A DNA stretch of 64,000 bases from Dictyobacter kobayashii (lineage in GTDB: Bacteria; Chloroflexota; Ktedonobacteria; Ktedonobacterales; Ktedonobacteraceae), in the NCBI RefSeq assembly GCF_003967555.1, contig NZ_BIFS01000002.1, forward strand, positions 930,001 through 994,000. The letters run 5' to 3'. The translations under genes were made by a program, and so were the position numbers. The notes beneath the pieces were generated by a model. That model saw only the letters and a list, made by a program, of their open reading frames with translations. It was not told the origin of the DNA and did no database searches. Of the stretch, positions 1-9,914 are shown piece after piece (position 1 is the stretch's first letter; each line of letters starts with the position of its first letter).

Positions 1-983
1 TGGCTCATGCGCCAGGCTGGCCGCTATATGGAAGAGTACCGCGCCCTACGTGCCCAACATCCAATACTGGAGATAATCAAGCAGCCTGAGCTGGCTGCGG
101 AAGTCACCATGCAACCTATCCGTGCATTCAATCTGGATGCCGCCATTATTTTTGCCGATATCCTTCCCCCCACTAGAAGGCATGGGACTTAACCTGGAGT
201 TTATGAAGGGCGAGGGACCGGTCATTCATAATCCTATTCGTACCCGTGCGGATGTTGAAGCCTTGAGCATTCCAAATCCGACTGAGAGCCTGTGGTTCAC
301 ACTAGAGGCCATTAAACAGGCCCGTCAGCAGCTTGATGCTCGTGGTATCCCCTTGATCGGCTTTAGTGGCGCCCCGTTCACCCTGGCCTCATACGCTATC
401 GAGGGAGGCAGCAGCAAAGCCTATCTACATACCAAGGGCCTGATGATGAGCGATGCTCCCACCTGGCATCTCTTAATGGAGAAGTTGAGTGAGCTCATTG
501 GTAGATATCTACTAGCACAGGCACAGGCAGGGGCACAGGCATTACAATTCTTTGATAGCTGGGTTGGTGCTCTCAGCCCCGCCGATTACCGTGAATATAT
601 TCTGCCACATAGCCGCCATGCCATCTCAATCGCCAAACAGGCGAACGTCCCCATTATCCATTTTGGCACCAACACCAGTGGCATGCTCGACCTCATTCAG
701 GAAGCAGGCGGAGATGTAATCGGTGTCGACTGGCATATTAGACCTCGACAAGGCCTGGAATGGCCTCAAAGCAGAGTCAGCCGTCCAGGGTAATCTGGAC
801 CCCGTTACACTACTGGCCCCATGGGCTGAGATTGAGAAACGAACCAGAGAGATTCTAGAGCGTGTCAAAGGGCGACCGGGGCACATCTTCAATCTCGGAC
901 ATGGCATTTTACCGGGCACCCCGGTCGAAAATGTCCAGCGCCTGGTAGACTTCGTGCACGAATATACAGCCAGCCAGGTCTAA
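1..983 (+). CDS. hemE: Uroporphyrinogen decarboxylase (5' end outside window, two frame breaks)
   Basis: HemE removes the four acetate carboxyls of uroporphyrinogen III to give coproporphyrinogen III in haem synthesis, in the cytosol. The window opens inside the N-terminal signature: WLMRQAGRYMEEYRAL is readable from base 1, so only about 20 residues are missing. The catalytic Asp lies in FADILPP. Further family blocks are GFSGAPFTLASYAIEG, FDSWVGALSP, HFGTNTSG and FNLGHGILPGTP. The frame changes twice: at a run of six C (166-171), where five C would restore ILPPLEGMGL, and near 740, where dropping one base gives GVDWHIDLDKAWN. Both are single-base gains. As the whole protein is otherwise intact to the TAA at 981-983, sequencing error is more likely than decay. 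Identity is certain; intactness is not. Confidence 0.9.
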
Positions 984-1107
984 TATGAGTCATCCCTAAC
1001 TTTTGAAAAAGTTCCCAAACCTGGGGGTGCAGGGACCTCCTGCACCTCCCGCATTGGGAGCGCGAAACCCGTTTTTCGGATTTTTGAAAAATCCGGGAAG
1101 ACTCATA
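984..1107. repeat. Imperfect inverted-repeat element, TATGAGTC ends
   Basis: It begins directly after the hemE stop with TATGAGTCATCCC and ends with the near-complement GGGAAGACTCATA. Inside are GGATTTTTGAAAAATCC-type and TTTTGAAAAAG palindromes and a GTGCAGGGACCTCCTGCAC hairpin. The same ends and the same GGATTTTTGAAAAATCC core form a perfect palindrome at 51485-51561, so both belong to one dispersed family. It may also terminate hemE transcription. Confidence 0.6.
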
Positions 1108-1123
1108 GTCCAATATTATGACC

Positions 1124-1175
1124 AAAAGCCACAAAACTATGTATTCTTCAAGGAATACATAGTTTTGTGGCTTTT
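1124..1175. terminator. Long perfect hairpin, 23-bp stem
   Basis: The arms 1124-1146 and 1153-1175 are exact complements around the 6-nt loop TTCAAG. The stem begins AAAAGCCACAAAAC and closes with GTTTTGTGGCTTTT, so each strand ends in a T-rich stretch. It probably acts as an intrinsic terminator for hemE. Bases 1176-1348 between it and the next gene are AT-rich and hold nothing else that I recognise. Confidence 0.65.
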
Positions 1176-1348
1176 GATGTGTGCATCTGGCATTAATATT
1201 GTTCAGATTTGAATACTATTTTTATAAGATAAGCAAAAGTTTAAAAGCTTCAAGAAATACTTGTTGTTGTCAGATTATTGTTTTGGTATATTGTGATGTA
1301 TGATATGAGCAAGAAAGAGATTCTATCTCGTACAAGGAGATGGTAAAA

Positions 1349-2809
1349 TTGAAAATAAGTCAAAAATCTGCAATTATTCTCATCGCATCTGTTTTATCTC
1401 TGGTAGCAATTGTCGTACTGGCAATTTATTTATTGGGGTTAGATTCAAATAGCGAAACTGCAACAGGACATGTTTTTGCTACACCAAAAGCATCGCAACC
1501 AGGTAAACCGACGCTCTTAAAACTAGAGCAAGTAACGGATCAGGCCTTTGGCGATGGAGAGCAATATGTCCCAAATAGCTGGGGAGCCCATAAAGATCGC
1601 ATCATCCGTACTTCAAAAGGTGATCTTTTTATGACTTATATCTCACAAGGGGATGATCTAAATGATCGCCAGTGGCACTTGATGCATAAAGCTCCCAACG
1701 GGGATTGGCAGGAGATCCAATCCGGGAATGCGGGTACCGAGCCAATCAATATTGTACTGGGAAAAAATGATAGTATTCATCTTTTCGCATGGCCCAAAAC
1801 ACAGGGGAAGCTACAACATATTTACTCAAATGATAATGGAAAGACTTTCACCAGTGAATGGCTGCAGGGCAACTGGCGCGATGATGGAGAACAGGGTTAT
1901 AGCAGTGTAGGCGTCAATGATCGTGGCGACATAGTGGTTATTCAGACCGGGCCGGATAAACCGGGCATCTTTAATTGGACCTATTTCAGTGCCACAACTA
2001 ACAAATGGACCTTCCATCATAATACCCTGGACCTTCGCTATACCTATGCCTTCCTGTTTCCTGGCTACAATAATGATCTCTCCATTGTAGCGACCCGCGA
2101 TGTTCAGCGCCATTATCTCAATCTACCACAAGCGCAGGACGGCAATCCCTGGATCTTCAGCGAGGTCAAATACTTTCATATCAGTGATATTACGCCTAGC
2201 CAGCCCAGCCTCGACCAGTTGGTGATCAAAGAGCTCTCACCTAAAAATCGCAATGATACCAATGATCGAGACCTGACCTATGTCACAGACAGCTATATTG
2301 ATACCGCGGGCCGTCTGCATGTACTCTATCTTAACGAGTATGATGGGCCACACCAGGCCATTATCGAGGATGGCAAAATCGTCAAAGATGTCCTGATGCC
2401 CAATGTTTCCTTTGGTCAAAAGGTACGCATTACGCAAGACACACAGGGGCACTTCTATTTAATCGCGATGGATGAGCAAGGGAAAAGTATCAATATCTAC
2501 CCTGGATCGGCCGATGATACCGACGGAACCCAGCTGGCGCCTGTTGTTAAGATCGATATCTCACACTTTCCGGGTTGTTCAGATTATGATTTTTGCCACT
2601 CCCCTACGTTTACGGTGCCACGCAATGGCAATGAGCTTTCGGATATTATTGATGGGGTTTATGGAAATATGAATAAGGAGATATATTTCCGTATCAATTT
2701 GCGGGGAAATGATAAGGGGGCGTCTCAGTCTTTTCAAATGCCTTTTACTTCTATGATGTCCTTTTATCTCGAAGATAAAAAGGGGGAGATTCTTTCTCGT
2801 GCCGCCTGA
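1349..2809 (+). CDS. Membrane-anchored sialidase-like beta-propeller protein 1
   Basis: The function is unknown. The protein has a short basic N-terminus, one transmembrane segment (about residues 8-28, IILIASVLSLVAIVVLAIYL), a Thr/Pro/Ser-rich linker and then a large extracellular domain. An Asp-box-like turn (SNDNGKTF) and repeated strand pairs suggest a BNR/sialidase-type propeller, but no catalytic Arg triad is evident, so a binding role is as likely as hydrolysis. An ATG at 1340 sits against the Shine-Dalgarno sequence AAGGAG (1334-1339), which leaves no spacing. The TTG at 1349 is better placed, and I chose it. The paralogue at 3607-5090 shares most of the domain but ends at FRINLR. Here about 33 extra residues follow, encoded in part by a hairpin, as if the 3' end had been replaced by repeat DNA. 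Confidence 0.7.
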   Translation: MKISQKSAIILIASVLSLVAIVVLAIYLLGLDSNSETATGHVFATPKASQPGKPTLLKLEQVTDQAFGDGEQYVPNSWGAHKDRIIRTSKGDLFMTYISQGDDLNDRQWHLMHKAPNGDWQEIQSGNAGTEPINIVLGKNDSIHLFAWPKTQGKLQHIYSNDNGKTFTSEWLQGNWRDDGEQGYSSVGVNDRGDIVVIQTGPDKPGIFNWTYFSATTNKWTFHHNTLDLRYTYAFLFPGYNNDLSIVATRDVQRHYLNLPQAQDGNPWIFSEVKYFHISDITPSQPSLDQLVIKELSPKNRNDTNDRDLTYVTDSYIDTAGRLHVLYLNEYDGPHQAIIEDGKIVKDVLMPNVSFGQKVRITQDTQGHFYLIAMDEQGKSINIYPGSADDTDGTQLAPVVKIDISHFPGCSDYDFCHSPTFTVPRNGNELSDIIDGVYGNMNKEIYFRINLRGNDKGASQSFQMPFTSMMSFYLEDKKGEILSRAA

Positions 2810-2823
2810 CGGCGGCACGAGAA
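2794..2823 (+). terminator. Hairpin with the stop codon in its loop
   Basis: A perfect 13-bp GC-rich stem (2794-2806 with 2811-2823) closes a 4-nt loop TGAC, and the TGA in it is the stop codon of the preceding gene. The last residues SRAA are therefore encoded by the left arm. It could stop transcription or protect the 3' end, but no T-tract follows. Confidence 0.6.
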
Positions 2824-2825
2824 GG

Positions 2826-3305
2826 GAGGAAGATGTGGGGGCTGTGCCCCCACGCCCCCAGCCCCTTGACTGGGGGCGTGGGGGCTGTGCCCCCACGCCC
2901 CCAGTCAAGGGGCTGGCCGCCCCTTGCATCTCCGCTTTCGCATGATAGCGACACGAGAAAAGAGAAGGGGCACAGCCCCACGCCCCCAGTCAAGGGGCTG
3001 GCCGCCCTTGCATCTCCGCTTTCGCATGATAGCGACACGAGAAAAGAGAAGGGGCACAGCCCCACGCCCCAGTCAAGGGGCTGGCCGCCCTTGCATCCCC
3101 GCTTTCGCATGATAGCGACACGAGAAAAGAGAAGGGGCACAGCCCCACGCCCCCAGTCAAGGGGCTGGCCGCCCCTTGCATCCCCGCTTTCGCATGATGG
3201 CGACACGAGAAAAGAGAGGGGACACAGCTCCTACGCCCCAGTCAAGGGGCTGGCCGCCTCTTGCATCCCCGCTTTCGCATGATGGTGACACAAGGGAGGG
3301 GAAGA
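2826..3305. repeat. Tandem repeat, about 84 bp, five copies
   Basis: The phrase GCTTTCGCATGATRGYGACA recurs with CATGAT at 2941, 3025, 3108, 3193 and 3278, which gives periods of 84, 83, 85 and 85. Each unit also carries CAGTCAAGGGGCTGGCCGCC and GAGAAAAGAGAAGGGGCACAGCCC. A preceding partial unit (2830-2900) holds the inverted pair GGGGGCTGTGCCCCC. Long open frames on both strands across this block translate the repeat and are not genes. The following 3306-3590 is AT-rich, with no recognisable feature. Confidence 0.9.
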
Positions 3306-3606
3306 GTGGTGATTGGCTTTTTCTGGCTTAGTATTTAATCTGCCTATCATATTGTTCGTTTACGCTCTTAGGGGTTTATTAATAAGGAAAGTGGTAGATA
3401 CTTTTCTTGTGAGAAGAAAATGTTTAATAAGGGCTTATGTTAGTGTGCAGTGATCGGTAGGTAAATAGTCATAGTCCAGGGGGAAAGACATATAGGTTTC
3501 GTCTTATATTTGGAGGCTATTGCAACTTTTCACGCAACATAGGTGTTCGTACAAAAATATCAGGGCTGGCTCTTGTAGATAACGCTCATAAGGGGGTTTT
3601 GGGATA

Positions 3607-5090
3607 TTGAAGGCACCAATTTTAGATAAAATAAAAAGTAGTAACGGTGTAACGGAGCATAAAAGGACTATACTTTTCACAATTCTTGCGATTGCTGTCA
3701 TCATTGCATCAATTTCAATCTATACACAAAAGACCCACTCGCAATCGCATCCGGCGAGTACATCTGCTACAGCAACGCCACAGCAGAATGGTATTGGGCT
3801 TCAATTGCCCAGCATGCTATAACACCAACTGCGAAACCCAGGCAAAAGCAAAAATCTACATCCGCTACAACATCTACAATTATTCAACCAACCACACCAG
3901 GGGTGCCTGTGCTGAATAGCCTGGACCAGGTGACAGACCAGGCCTTTGGCAATGAGGATGAGTACGTACCAAACAGTTGGGGGGCTCATAAGCTACGTAT
4001 CATTCGTACTACTTCTGGAGATCTGTTCACCGTCTTCATTTCTCAGGGAAGTGATACCCAAAATCGTACCTGGCATCTGATGCATCAAGCACCTGGCAGC
4101 AGCACCTGGAATGAGCTAAAACAGGGTAATGCCGGCACTGAGCCAATCAATATTATCCGTGGCCCTCATGATGAAATTCATCTTTTCTCCTGGCCGGGAA
4201 CACAGCAAGAAGCGCATCACTTCGTATCTACCAATCTGGGACAATCCTTTAGCGAGGAAATTTTAAGTGGACAATGGTCCAGCGACCAGGGATATAGCGG
4301 GGCTTCAATCAATCCAAAGGGCGATATCGTCTTTTTCCAGACCGGCGATGATGTGCCAGGCATCTTTTATTGGACTTACTACTCACCCATAACCAATAAA
4401 TGGACCTTTCATACCAGCCAGATGGATTATCGCCATACTTATGCCTTCTTCTTCCCAGGCAATAATAACGATCTAACCATGGTCGGTATGCGCGACGTAC
4501 TACGCCCAACGCTACATTTTCCCAGCGCCTCGGGCTTTAATTATATCTTTAACGAGATCAGGTATTTCTATATCAGCGATGTCAACAACCCTGTCCTGCA
4601 ACAACTACCTATCACCGAGGTACAGCCGCAGAATAATGACGATGCTGATGTAACCTACCTCACCGATGCCTATATGGATACCCAGGGGCGAACTCATATC
4701 ATTTATAGCAATCTATATGATGGTGTCCATCATGTCATTGTTGATCATGGCGCGATTATCAAAAATGTGATTCAAAATGTCACGGCGCCAAACAAGGTAC
4801 GTATAATACAGGATGCGGTCGGCCATTTCTACCTGATCAGTATGGATGATCAGGGGCAGACCATTAATATCTATCCTGGTACGGCTAGCGATACAGATGG
4901 CACCCAGTTAGAGGCGCCAATTAAATTGGATATATCCAGGTTCCCGGGTTGTACCGATGATGACTTCTGTCATGCACCTACCTTTAATGTGCCGCGTGGC
5001 GGAAATCCGCTCAGCAATTATCTGGATGGTACCTACGGCAACCATTCAAACGAGTACCATTTCCGCATCAACTTGCGTAGCAATGGTTGA
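3607..5090 (+). CDS. Membrane-anchored sialidase-like beta-propeller protein 2 (one frame break)
   Basis: Tandem paralogue of the protein at 1349-2809: the matching block QVTDQAFGNEDEYVPNSWGA aligns throughout. A TTG start at 3607 follows AAGGGGG at a normal distance. Residues about 20-38 form a transmembrane segment (TILFTILAIAVIIASISIY), followed by a Ser/Thr/Pro linker. The frame that begins at 3607 stops at 3822. The propeller continues in another frame, and its in-frame upstream codons (about 3820-3900) also read as a Thr/Pro-rich linker. One indel between about 3790 and 3830 would join both into a protein of about 490 residues. Without it, the propeller would have no anchor. It ends at a 36-bp hairpin shared with the convergent gene. 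Ligand or substrate is unknown. Confidence 0.65.
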
Positions 5091-5093
5091 GGA

Positions 5094-5166
5094 TACTGTT
5101 TATATAGAGTGAGGTGTAGAAAATTTGCCAGGCAAATTTTCTACACCTCACTCTATATAAACAGTA
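5094..5166. terminator. Perfect 36-bp hairpin of the GTAGAAAA family
   Basis: The arms 5094-5129 and 5131-5166 are exact complements around a single central base, so a few bases must open as the loop. It carries the family word TGTAGAAAA and its complement. It lies between convergent genes and can serve as terminator for both. See the matching elements at 8756-8852, 20777-20868, 30484-30574 and 30657-30739. Confidence 0.8.
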
Positions 5167-5181
5167 CCATGCAAGAGAAAA

Positions 5182-6635
5182 CTATTTGTCTGGAAGGAGC
5201 CATTGGCGCTGCGAAAGGACACTCTGCAACGCTTCAAGGGCAATGTTATCAGCCTCGGATGTAACCCAATCTTCCACTTTAGGGCTACTGCGCAGGGCTT
5301 GCAGGGATACATGTCGCCATTAGGGAGAACCCGATAACTAAAACCAGGCACCGGGGCGGGCAAGAACAGGCGCTGTGTTGCCACTTGAATAAGGTCTTGC
5401 TCCATATCGGCCCAGCGATTATTAAAAAGCAGATTAGCCAGGTGAACCGAGATCAGCACATGCATCTGGCGCACTTCTTTAATACTCTTATCAACATAGC
5501 CAGTATTATAGCCCTGGTAAGGTCCTAGATAGAGTTTAAAGTAGAAGCCACCATTAGTTTTATCGCGTAAAGGCGAAGTTTCAAGCGCATCCAGCATCTC
5601 TTTAGCTAATCCCAGATAGGTCTGGTTGTGGGTATAAGCGCCTGTGCGCAACAACGCTTCAAGTTCTTGACCAGTCTCACCCATACGTGCCTGCGTATCT
5701 AGCAGTTTATTGGTTCCATAGCGAGGATCGCTCAGCAGATAAATACGCCCAAACAGATGATACTGACGGTTATATGATTGTTGAATTACAACTTCAGCAC
5801 CCCTGGTGCCAGCGGCTACCCATTCTGGATGATTAAAACGCGCTCCTGCATCCACTAGAGCCAGGCTTGTCTCTAAAGCATGATCGACCCGGTAACCATC
5901 CTGCAAATGGACATTTCCCCCGCCAGCGGTGGTATCCAGGCCACCATGTTGCACGCCTAATTGCGTATCAATTCGCCGATACTCAGAGGTTGCCCAACCG
6001 ATCAACGTATGATTCCAATAATCGGTATTATGGCTGAAGTCCCTCATATGCAACAGGGTAAAGTAGATCCATCCTTTATTTTGAACGGTATTTCCCCATT
6101 CACGCTGCGCGCTCGGCAGAATGCGTGCAATATACGTATCCATTGACGTATCTGACGGATGGCGAACTTTATACCAGTACATATTATCCAGGATACGCAG
6201 ATCATTGAGATTATCCCGGCGTGTTGAATGGCCACGTTGATCACAATGATCAGGGCTACAATTCACCTGATTAACATCGCTTTTGCGCCAATTTATCAGC
6301 GTTGTATCCAACTGATCATCCCAGCTATGCGCATTCATATCATTGAGGACCTGAGTCACAATGGTATCAAGATCTTTAATACGCGCACCTGGTATCGCTG
6401 TTGGCTGGGCAGTTGGTTCATGCTGCTTTGTTATCGGCTTCGGCACTGACTTACCCTCATTGGGATTAAAAGGTGGCCGAATAAAAACCGTATACATCAA
6501 AGTCAACAAAACCACAATTGGCAGAACATATAAAACAAAGAGGGTGGCCCGGCGGGCCTTCTTTGAGCGTCGATAACGCCGCCACAGAGATTGATCGGAC
6601 TCATGCTGTGGAGGTCGCTCCTGCAATTGACTCAT
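5182..6635 (-). CDS. Membrane-anchored helical-barrel-like protein of unknown function (one frame break)
   Basis: The N-terminus is cytosolic and basic (SLWRRYRRSKKARR), followed by one transmembrane helix (LFVLYVLPIVVLLTLMYTVF) and an extracellular helical domain with repeated W/Y/H-rich helices. It resembles six-hairpin glycosidase-type folds, but I see no signature that fixes a family or substrate. The start at 6635 has the Shine-Dalgarno sequence AAGAAGGGAC about 8 bases upstream; frames reaching back to 6713 have none. Near 5313-5320 the frame shifts: after VLPNG, the other frame reads HVSLQALRSSPKVEDW and ends QRQWLLPDK at the TAG at 5182-5184. That reading looks like a natural helical C-terminus, whereas the uninterrupted frame runs into the terminator hairpin. 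One missing base is likely. Confidence 0.6.
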
Positions 6636-7001
6636 CAATTTGTCCCTTCTTAAGAGCACATAATGACTCGGACGGAATATATAATCAGCATACAAACAGA
6701 GGCCAAATAACAATAAAAAACTTACGCAGGAATCACTTTAGGCCCTGGAATTTCTTTAAAAGGATAAGTTCAATAAAATCATAAATAAGCTCAAGGCTGC
6801 ACAAAAAATAAAAAAGCTGCCTGCAACGCCATGCAATTTCAGGAGGCACGTGTTACAATAAAAGCGAACAAAGATGTGTTTGCCCTTAAATACAAATGCA
6901 GGACGACCATCTCAGATATCCGGTTTGGATGCACGAACCAGATAGAGATTTCCCAATGAAGCGACACCAATGCCATTGCAACAACTAGAAAGAGGCATGA
7001 A
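6636..7001. other. Intergenic region between divergent genes
   Basis: This AT-rich stretch must hold the promoters of the anchored protein (minus) and of the ThuA-like gene (plus). I see no convincing -35/-10 pair, operator palindrome or small gene. The only clear element is AAAGAGG at 6989-6995, a few bases before the ThuA start. Confidence 0.4.
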
Positions 7002-7721
7002 ATGACAGCAAATATTCGAGTCACCATCTGGAATGAATATCGCCACGAGCGCCGCTCACCTGAGGTAGCCAAAATTTATCCAGAAGGTATTCATGGCACA
7101 CTGGCCAAAGCGCTCAGTGAAAAAGGGTTCACAGTGCGTACCGCAACCCTCGACGAGCCAGAGCATGGATTAACCGATGAGGTGCTGGAAAATACAGATG
7201 TAATGATCTGGTGGGGGCACATGGCCCATCCAGAGGTACGCGACGAGATCGTTCAGAAAGTATACCAGCGTGTGCTGGATGGAATGGGATTGGTCGTCTT
7301 ACATTCTGGCCACTTCTCCAAAATCTTCAAAAAGCTGCTCGGCACAGATTGTGATCTCAAATGGCGCGAAACTAACGACAAAGAGCGTCTCTGGGTAGTT
7401 GCGCCGGGCCACCCCATCACAGAGGGAATAGGCGACTATATTGAGCTTGAGCACGAAGAGATGTATGGAGAGCCATTTGGTATTCCCACACCAGAAACCC
7501 TGGTCTTCGTGAGCTGGTTTACCGGCGGAGAAGTCTTCCGTAGTGGCTGCTGCTACACCCGTGGACAGGGCAAAATCTTCTATTTCCGTCCCGGCCACGA
7601 AACGCTTCCTACCTATCACAATCCAGAAATTCAACTGGTTATCAGCAACGCAGTACGCTGGGCCAACCCAACGGCGACTCGCAAGTTGATTCGAGGCAAC
7701 ACGCCAGCATTAGAAAAATAA
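7002..7721 (+). CDS. ThuA-like trehalose-utilisation family protein
   Basis: A ThuA family protein of 239 residues with a class I glutamine-amidotransferase-like fold. It begins IRVTIWNEYRHER and contains the family blocks YPEGIHGTLA, DVMIWWGHMAHPEV, GLVVLHSGHFSKIFKKLLG and FYFRPGHETLPTY. ThuA proteins are tied to trehalose and related disaccharide catabolism, but the exact reaction is not settled for most members. The next gene, an aldo/keto reductase, follows after 16 bases on the same strand, so the two probably form a sugar-oxidoreduction operon. The start ATG follows AAAGAGG. No signal peptide is present, so it is cytosolic. Confidence 0.85.
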   Translation: MTANIRVTIWNEYRHERRSPEVAKIYPEGIHGTLAKALSEKGFTVRTATLDEPEHGLTDEVLENTDVMIWWGHMAHPEVRDEIVQKVYQRVLDGMGLVVLHSGHFSKIFKKLLGTDCDLKWRETNDKERLWVVAPGHPITEGIGDYIELEHEEMYGEPFGIPTPETLVFVSWFTGGEVFRSGCCYTRGQGKIFYFRPGHETLPTYHNPEIQLVISNAVRWANPTATRKLIRGNTPALEK

Positions 7722-7737
7722 GCGAAAGAGAGAGCGT

Positions 7738-8748
7738 ATGTCAGAGCAGGATACATACCAGTTTGCAGAAGATAGGTATGATCAGATGCAATATCGCCGG
7801 TCCGGTCGCTCAGGATTACAATTACCAGCGATCTCACTGGGAGCCTGGGAAACCTTTGGCGGATACCGGGGAGAAGAGATTGCGCGTGCATGTCTCTATC
7901 GCGCCTTCGATCTCGGAATCACCCATTTCGACCTCGCCAATAACTATGGGCGCCCACCTGGAAACGCCGAAAAGGTCGTTGGCAAAGTCCTGAAGGATAT
8001 GCCACGTGATGAACTGATCATCTCCAGTAAGGCTGGCTACTATATGTGGCCGGGACCCTATGGGGACGGACTCTCCAAGAAATATCTAGTCGCGAGCCTG
8101 GATCAATCCCTCAAGCGTCTGGGACTGGAATACGTGGACATTTTCTATGCCCACCGTCCAGATCCCGAGACACCGTTGGAAGAGACCATGGCCGCGCTTG
8201 ATCTGATCGTACGCCAGGGAAAAGCACTCTATGTGGGTGTCAGTAACTTCCCAGGGGATCACCTGGAGCAGGCCGTGCAGGTCACTAAACAAATGGGGCT
8301 GGCACCAATCACCATCCATCAACCCCGCTATAATCTACTGGATCGACGTTGCGAGCACAACTTATTCGATCATACCATCCGTAATGGCATTGGGGTCATC
8401 ACCTTTAGTCCTCTGGCACAGGGACTTTTAAGTGATAAGTACCTTGGGAATGATCTACCGGAAGATTCCCGCGCAGCCGCATGGTGGGGTCGCAAGGCCA
8501 ACGATGAGGTCGTCAAGGGAGATACACTGGACCAACTTCACCGCTTGAATGCAATTGCCAAGGAACGTGGGCAGACACTGGCTCAGATGGCTCTGGCCTG
8601 GAATCTGCGTCACCCTGCAGTCACCAGTGTTCTGATTGGTGCTTCAAAAGTTGAGCAGATCGATGAAAATGTTGCTGCCTTGAAGAATCTTGAATTCAGC
8701 GAGGAAGAGCTTAAAGCTATCAATGAGATTGTGCCATTCATTGCTTAA
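7738..8748 (+). CDS. Aldo/keto reductase, YghZ (Gpr)-like
   Basis: An NADPH-dependent aldo/keto reductase of 336 residues. The order of motifs matches the family of E. coli YghZ, which reduces L-glyceraldehyde 3-phosphate. THFDLANNYG holds the catalytic Asp and Tyr, IISSKAGYYMWPGPYG the Lys, and YVDIFYAHRPD the His. SVLIGASKVEQIDEN near the end forms the cofactor phosphate-binding segment. The YMWPGPYGDG loop is typical of the YghZ/Kv-beta-like branch. It is co-oriented with the ThuA-like gene 16 bases upstream, so the substrate may be a sugar or sugar-derived aldehyde. A double hairpin follows the stop. The family is certain; the substrate is inferred. Confidence 0.9.
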   Translation: MSEQDTYQFAEDRYDQMQYRRSGRSGLQLPAISLGAWETFGGYRGEEIARACLYRAFDLGITHFDLANNYGRPPGNAEKVVGKVLKDMPRDELIISSKAGYYMWPGPYGDGLSKKYLVASLDQSLKRLGLEYVDIFYAHRPDPETPLEETMAALDLIVRQGKALYVGVSNFPGDHLEQAVQVTKQMGLAPITIHQPRYNLLDRRCEHNLFDHTIRNGIGVITFSPLAQGLLSDKYLGNDLPEDSRAAAWWGRKANDEVVKGDTLDQLHRLNAIAKERGQTLAQMALAWNLRHPAVTSVLIGASKVEQIDENVAALKNLEFSEEELKAINEIVPFIA

Positions 8749-8755
8749 ATCATTC

Positions 8756-8852
8756 CTGTACGGGCGGGCGCTGAGGCGCCCACGCGCCCGTACAGTTTTA
8801 TAGGTTCGTGTAGAAAATGCGTCATGCGCATTTTCTACACGAACCTATAAAA
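8756..8852. repeat. GTAGAAAA-family double hairpin
   Basis: The first hairpin, 8756-8795, pairs CTGTACGGGCG with CGCCCGTACAG around an inner GGCGC/GCGCC stem. The second is perfect over 26 bp: 8796-8821 with 8827-8852, loop TCATG, containing GTGTAGAAAATGCG. It is followed by AACAATGTTGAGCACC, which is nearly repeated after the element at 30484-30574. It lies between convergent genes and is probably a terminator for both. Confidence 0.8.
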
Positions 8853-8891
8853 CAATGTTGAGCACCGCTAGCGTGGATGCCCACACTTTTT

Positions 8892-9914
8892 TTATTGATC
8901 GAAACCAAATGAGGCTGCGCCAATCAGGGCAACTTTATTATTCAAGATAACATGCACAGGCACATCGGCCAGCATCTCAGAAAAACGCCCCTTGCTCTGG
9001 AAGATGCGTATAAACTCCTGATCTTCTAAGAATGGTAGAATACGAGGAGGCAGACCACCACCCAGATAAACACCACCAGTAGCTAACACCTTCAATACCA
9101 TATTGCCTGTTTCAGCACCCAGGATAGATGCAAAGGCCTTAACAGTAGCACCGCAAATAGCGGCATAACCACCTTCTTCAGTTGGGGCCGTCTCAGTTTC
9201 TCTGGGAGCCATAGCGGCTCGAACAATTACTGGCGTCATATCTTTAACTTGTGCTAACTTATCAGCCAGCCATTGAGGCTCTTCAAATACACCAGATGCC
9301 TTGATGTAGGCATAAATATTTGGTAAACCAATACCTGAACAAACATGTTCATAACTCACATGTGACATACGCTCAAGCAGATAAACAAGTAAGCCTACTT
9401 CAAAAGCATTCGTCGGGGCAAAATCGACATGGCCACCCTCCGAAGGATGAACGCGATAATGAGCACCATCCCAGGTCAATATTGCTTCACCTAAACCAGT
9501 GCCAGGAGCAACCACTGCCAATGTTCCATGGGTAGCCGGCTTTCCCGCATTGAGTGTATGGAGATCGGATGAGCGCAAAAGCGGAATAGCCGTTGCCATA
9601 GCAGCCAGATCATTCAGCAATGTGACAGAAGGGATATTCAACGTCTGCTGCAATTGCTTCTCTTCCATCTTCCAGGGCAAATTGGTTATCTTTGCCTTGC
9701 CCGCAACTACTGGTCCAGCCACGCCAAAGACGGCCCGATCAATAGTCACATTAGAAAGATCGATCTGCTTTAAAAAATCATTAACCAATGCTGCCAACGT
9801 CGCATATTGCGCACTCGGCAATGTTGCTTCACGTAATGGCGTCCGAATATCCTCTTTCGAGGCATATAAAGCCAGATTGGTTTTGGTTCCTCCAATGTCA
9901 CCAGCCAGTAACAT
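8892..9914 (-). CDS. glk: Glucokinase (Glk family)
   Basis: It phosphorylates glucose with ATP to glucose 6-phosphate at the entry of glycolysis, in the cytosol. LLAGDIGGTKTNLALY is the N-terminal phosphate-binding motif of the hexokinase/actin fold. TLLNDLAAMA carries the catalytic Asp, VAPGTGLGEA is the second glycine loop, and HPSEGGHVDFAP is the Glk sugar-binding block. ATGGVYLGGGLPPRI closes the nucleotide site. The length of 340 residues is usual. The ATG at 9914 lies 11 bases from AAAGG; a TTG at 9926 abuts it and is less likely. The gene is monocistronic and convergent with the reductase. Confidence 0.93.
   Translation of the reverse strand: MLLAGDIGGTKTNLALYASKEDIRTPLREATLPSAQYATLAALVNDFLKQIDLSNVTIDRAVFGVAGPVVAGKAKITNLPWKMEEKQLQQTLNIPSVTLLNDLAAMATAIPLLRSSDLHTLNAGKPATHGTLAVVAPGTGLGEAILTWDGAHYRVHPSEGGHVDFAPTNAFEVGLLVYLLERMSHVSYEHVCSGIGLPNIYAYIKASGVFEEPQWLADKLAQVKDMTPVIVRAAMAPRETETAPTEEGGYAAICGATVKAFASILGAETGNMVLKVLATGGVYLGGGLPPRILPFLEDQEFIRIFQSKGRFSEMLADVPVHVILNNKVALIGAASFGFDQ

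Noticed and set aside
166..171. Programmed frameshift in hemE at the CCCCCC run
   Set aside because: HemE is not known to use frameshifting, a second break occurs downstream without such a site, and many other genes in the window show similar breaks. Sequencing error is simpler.
2751..3282. Long overlapping open frames on both strands (up to 151 residues) rich in Pro, Gly and Arg
   Set aside because: They are translations of the 84-bp tandem repeat, have no ribosome-binding site, and exist on both strands at once.
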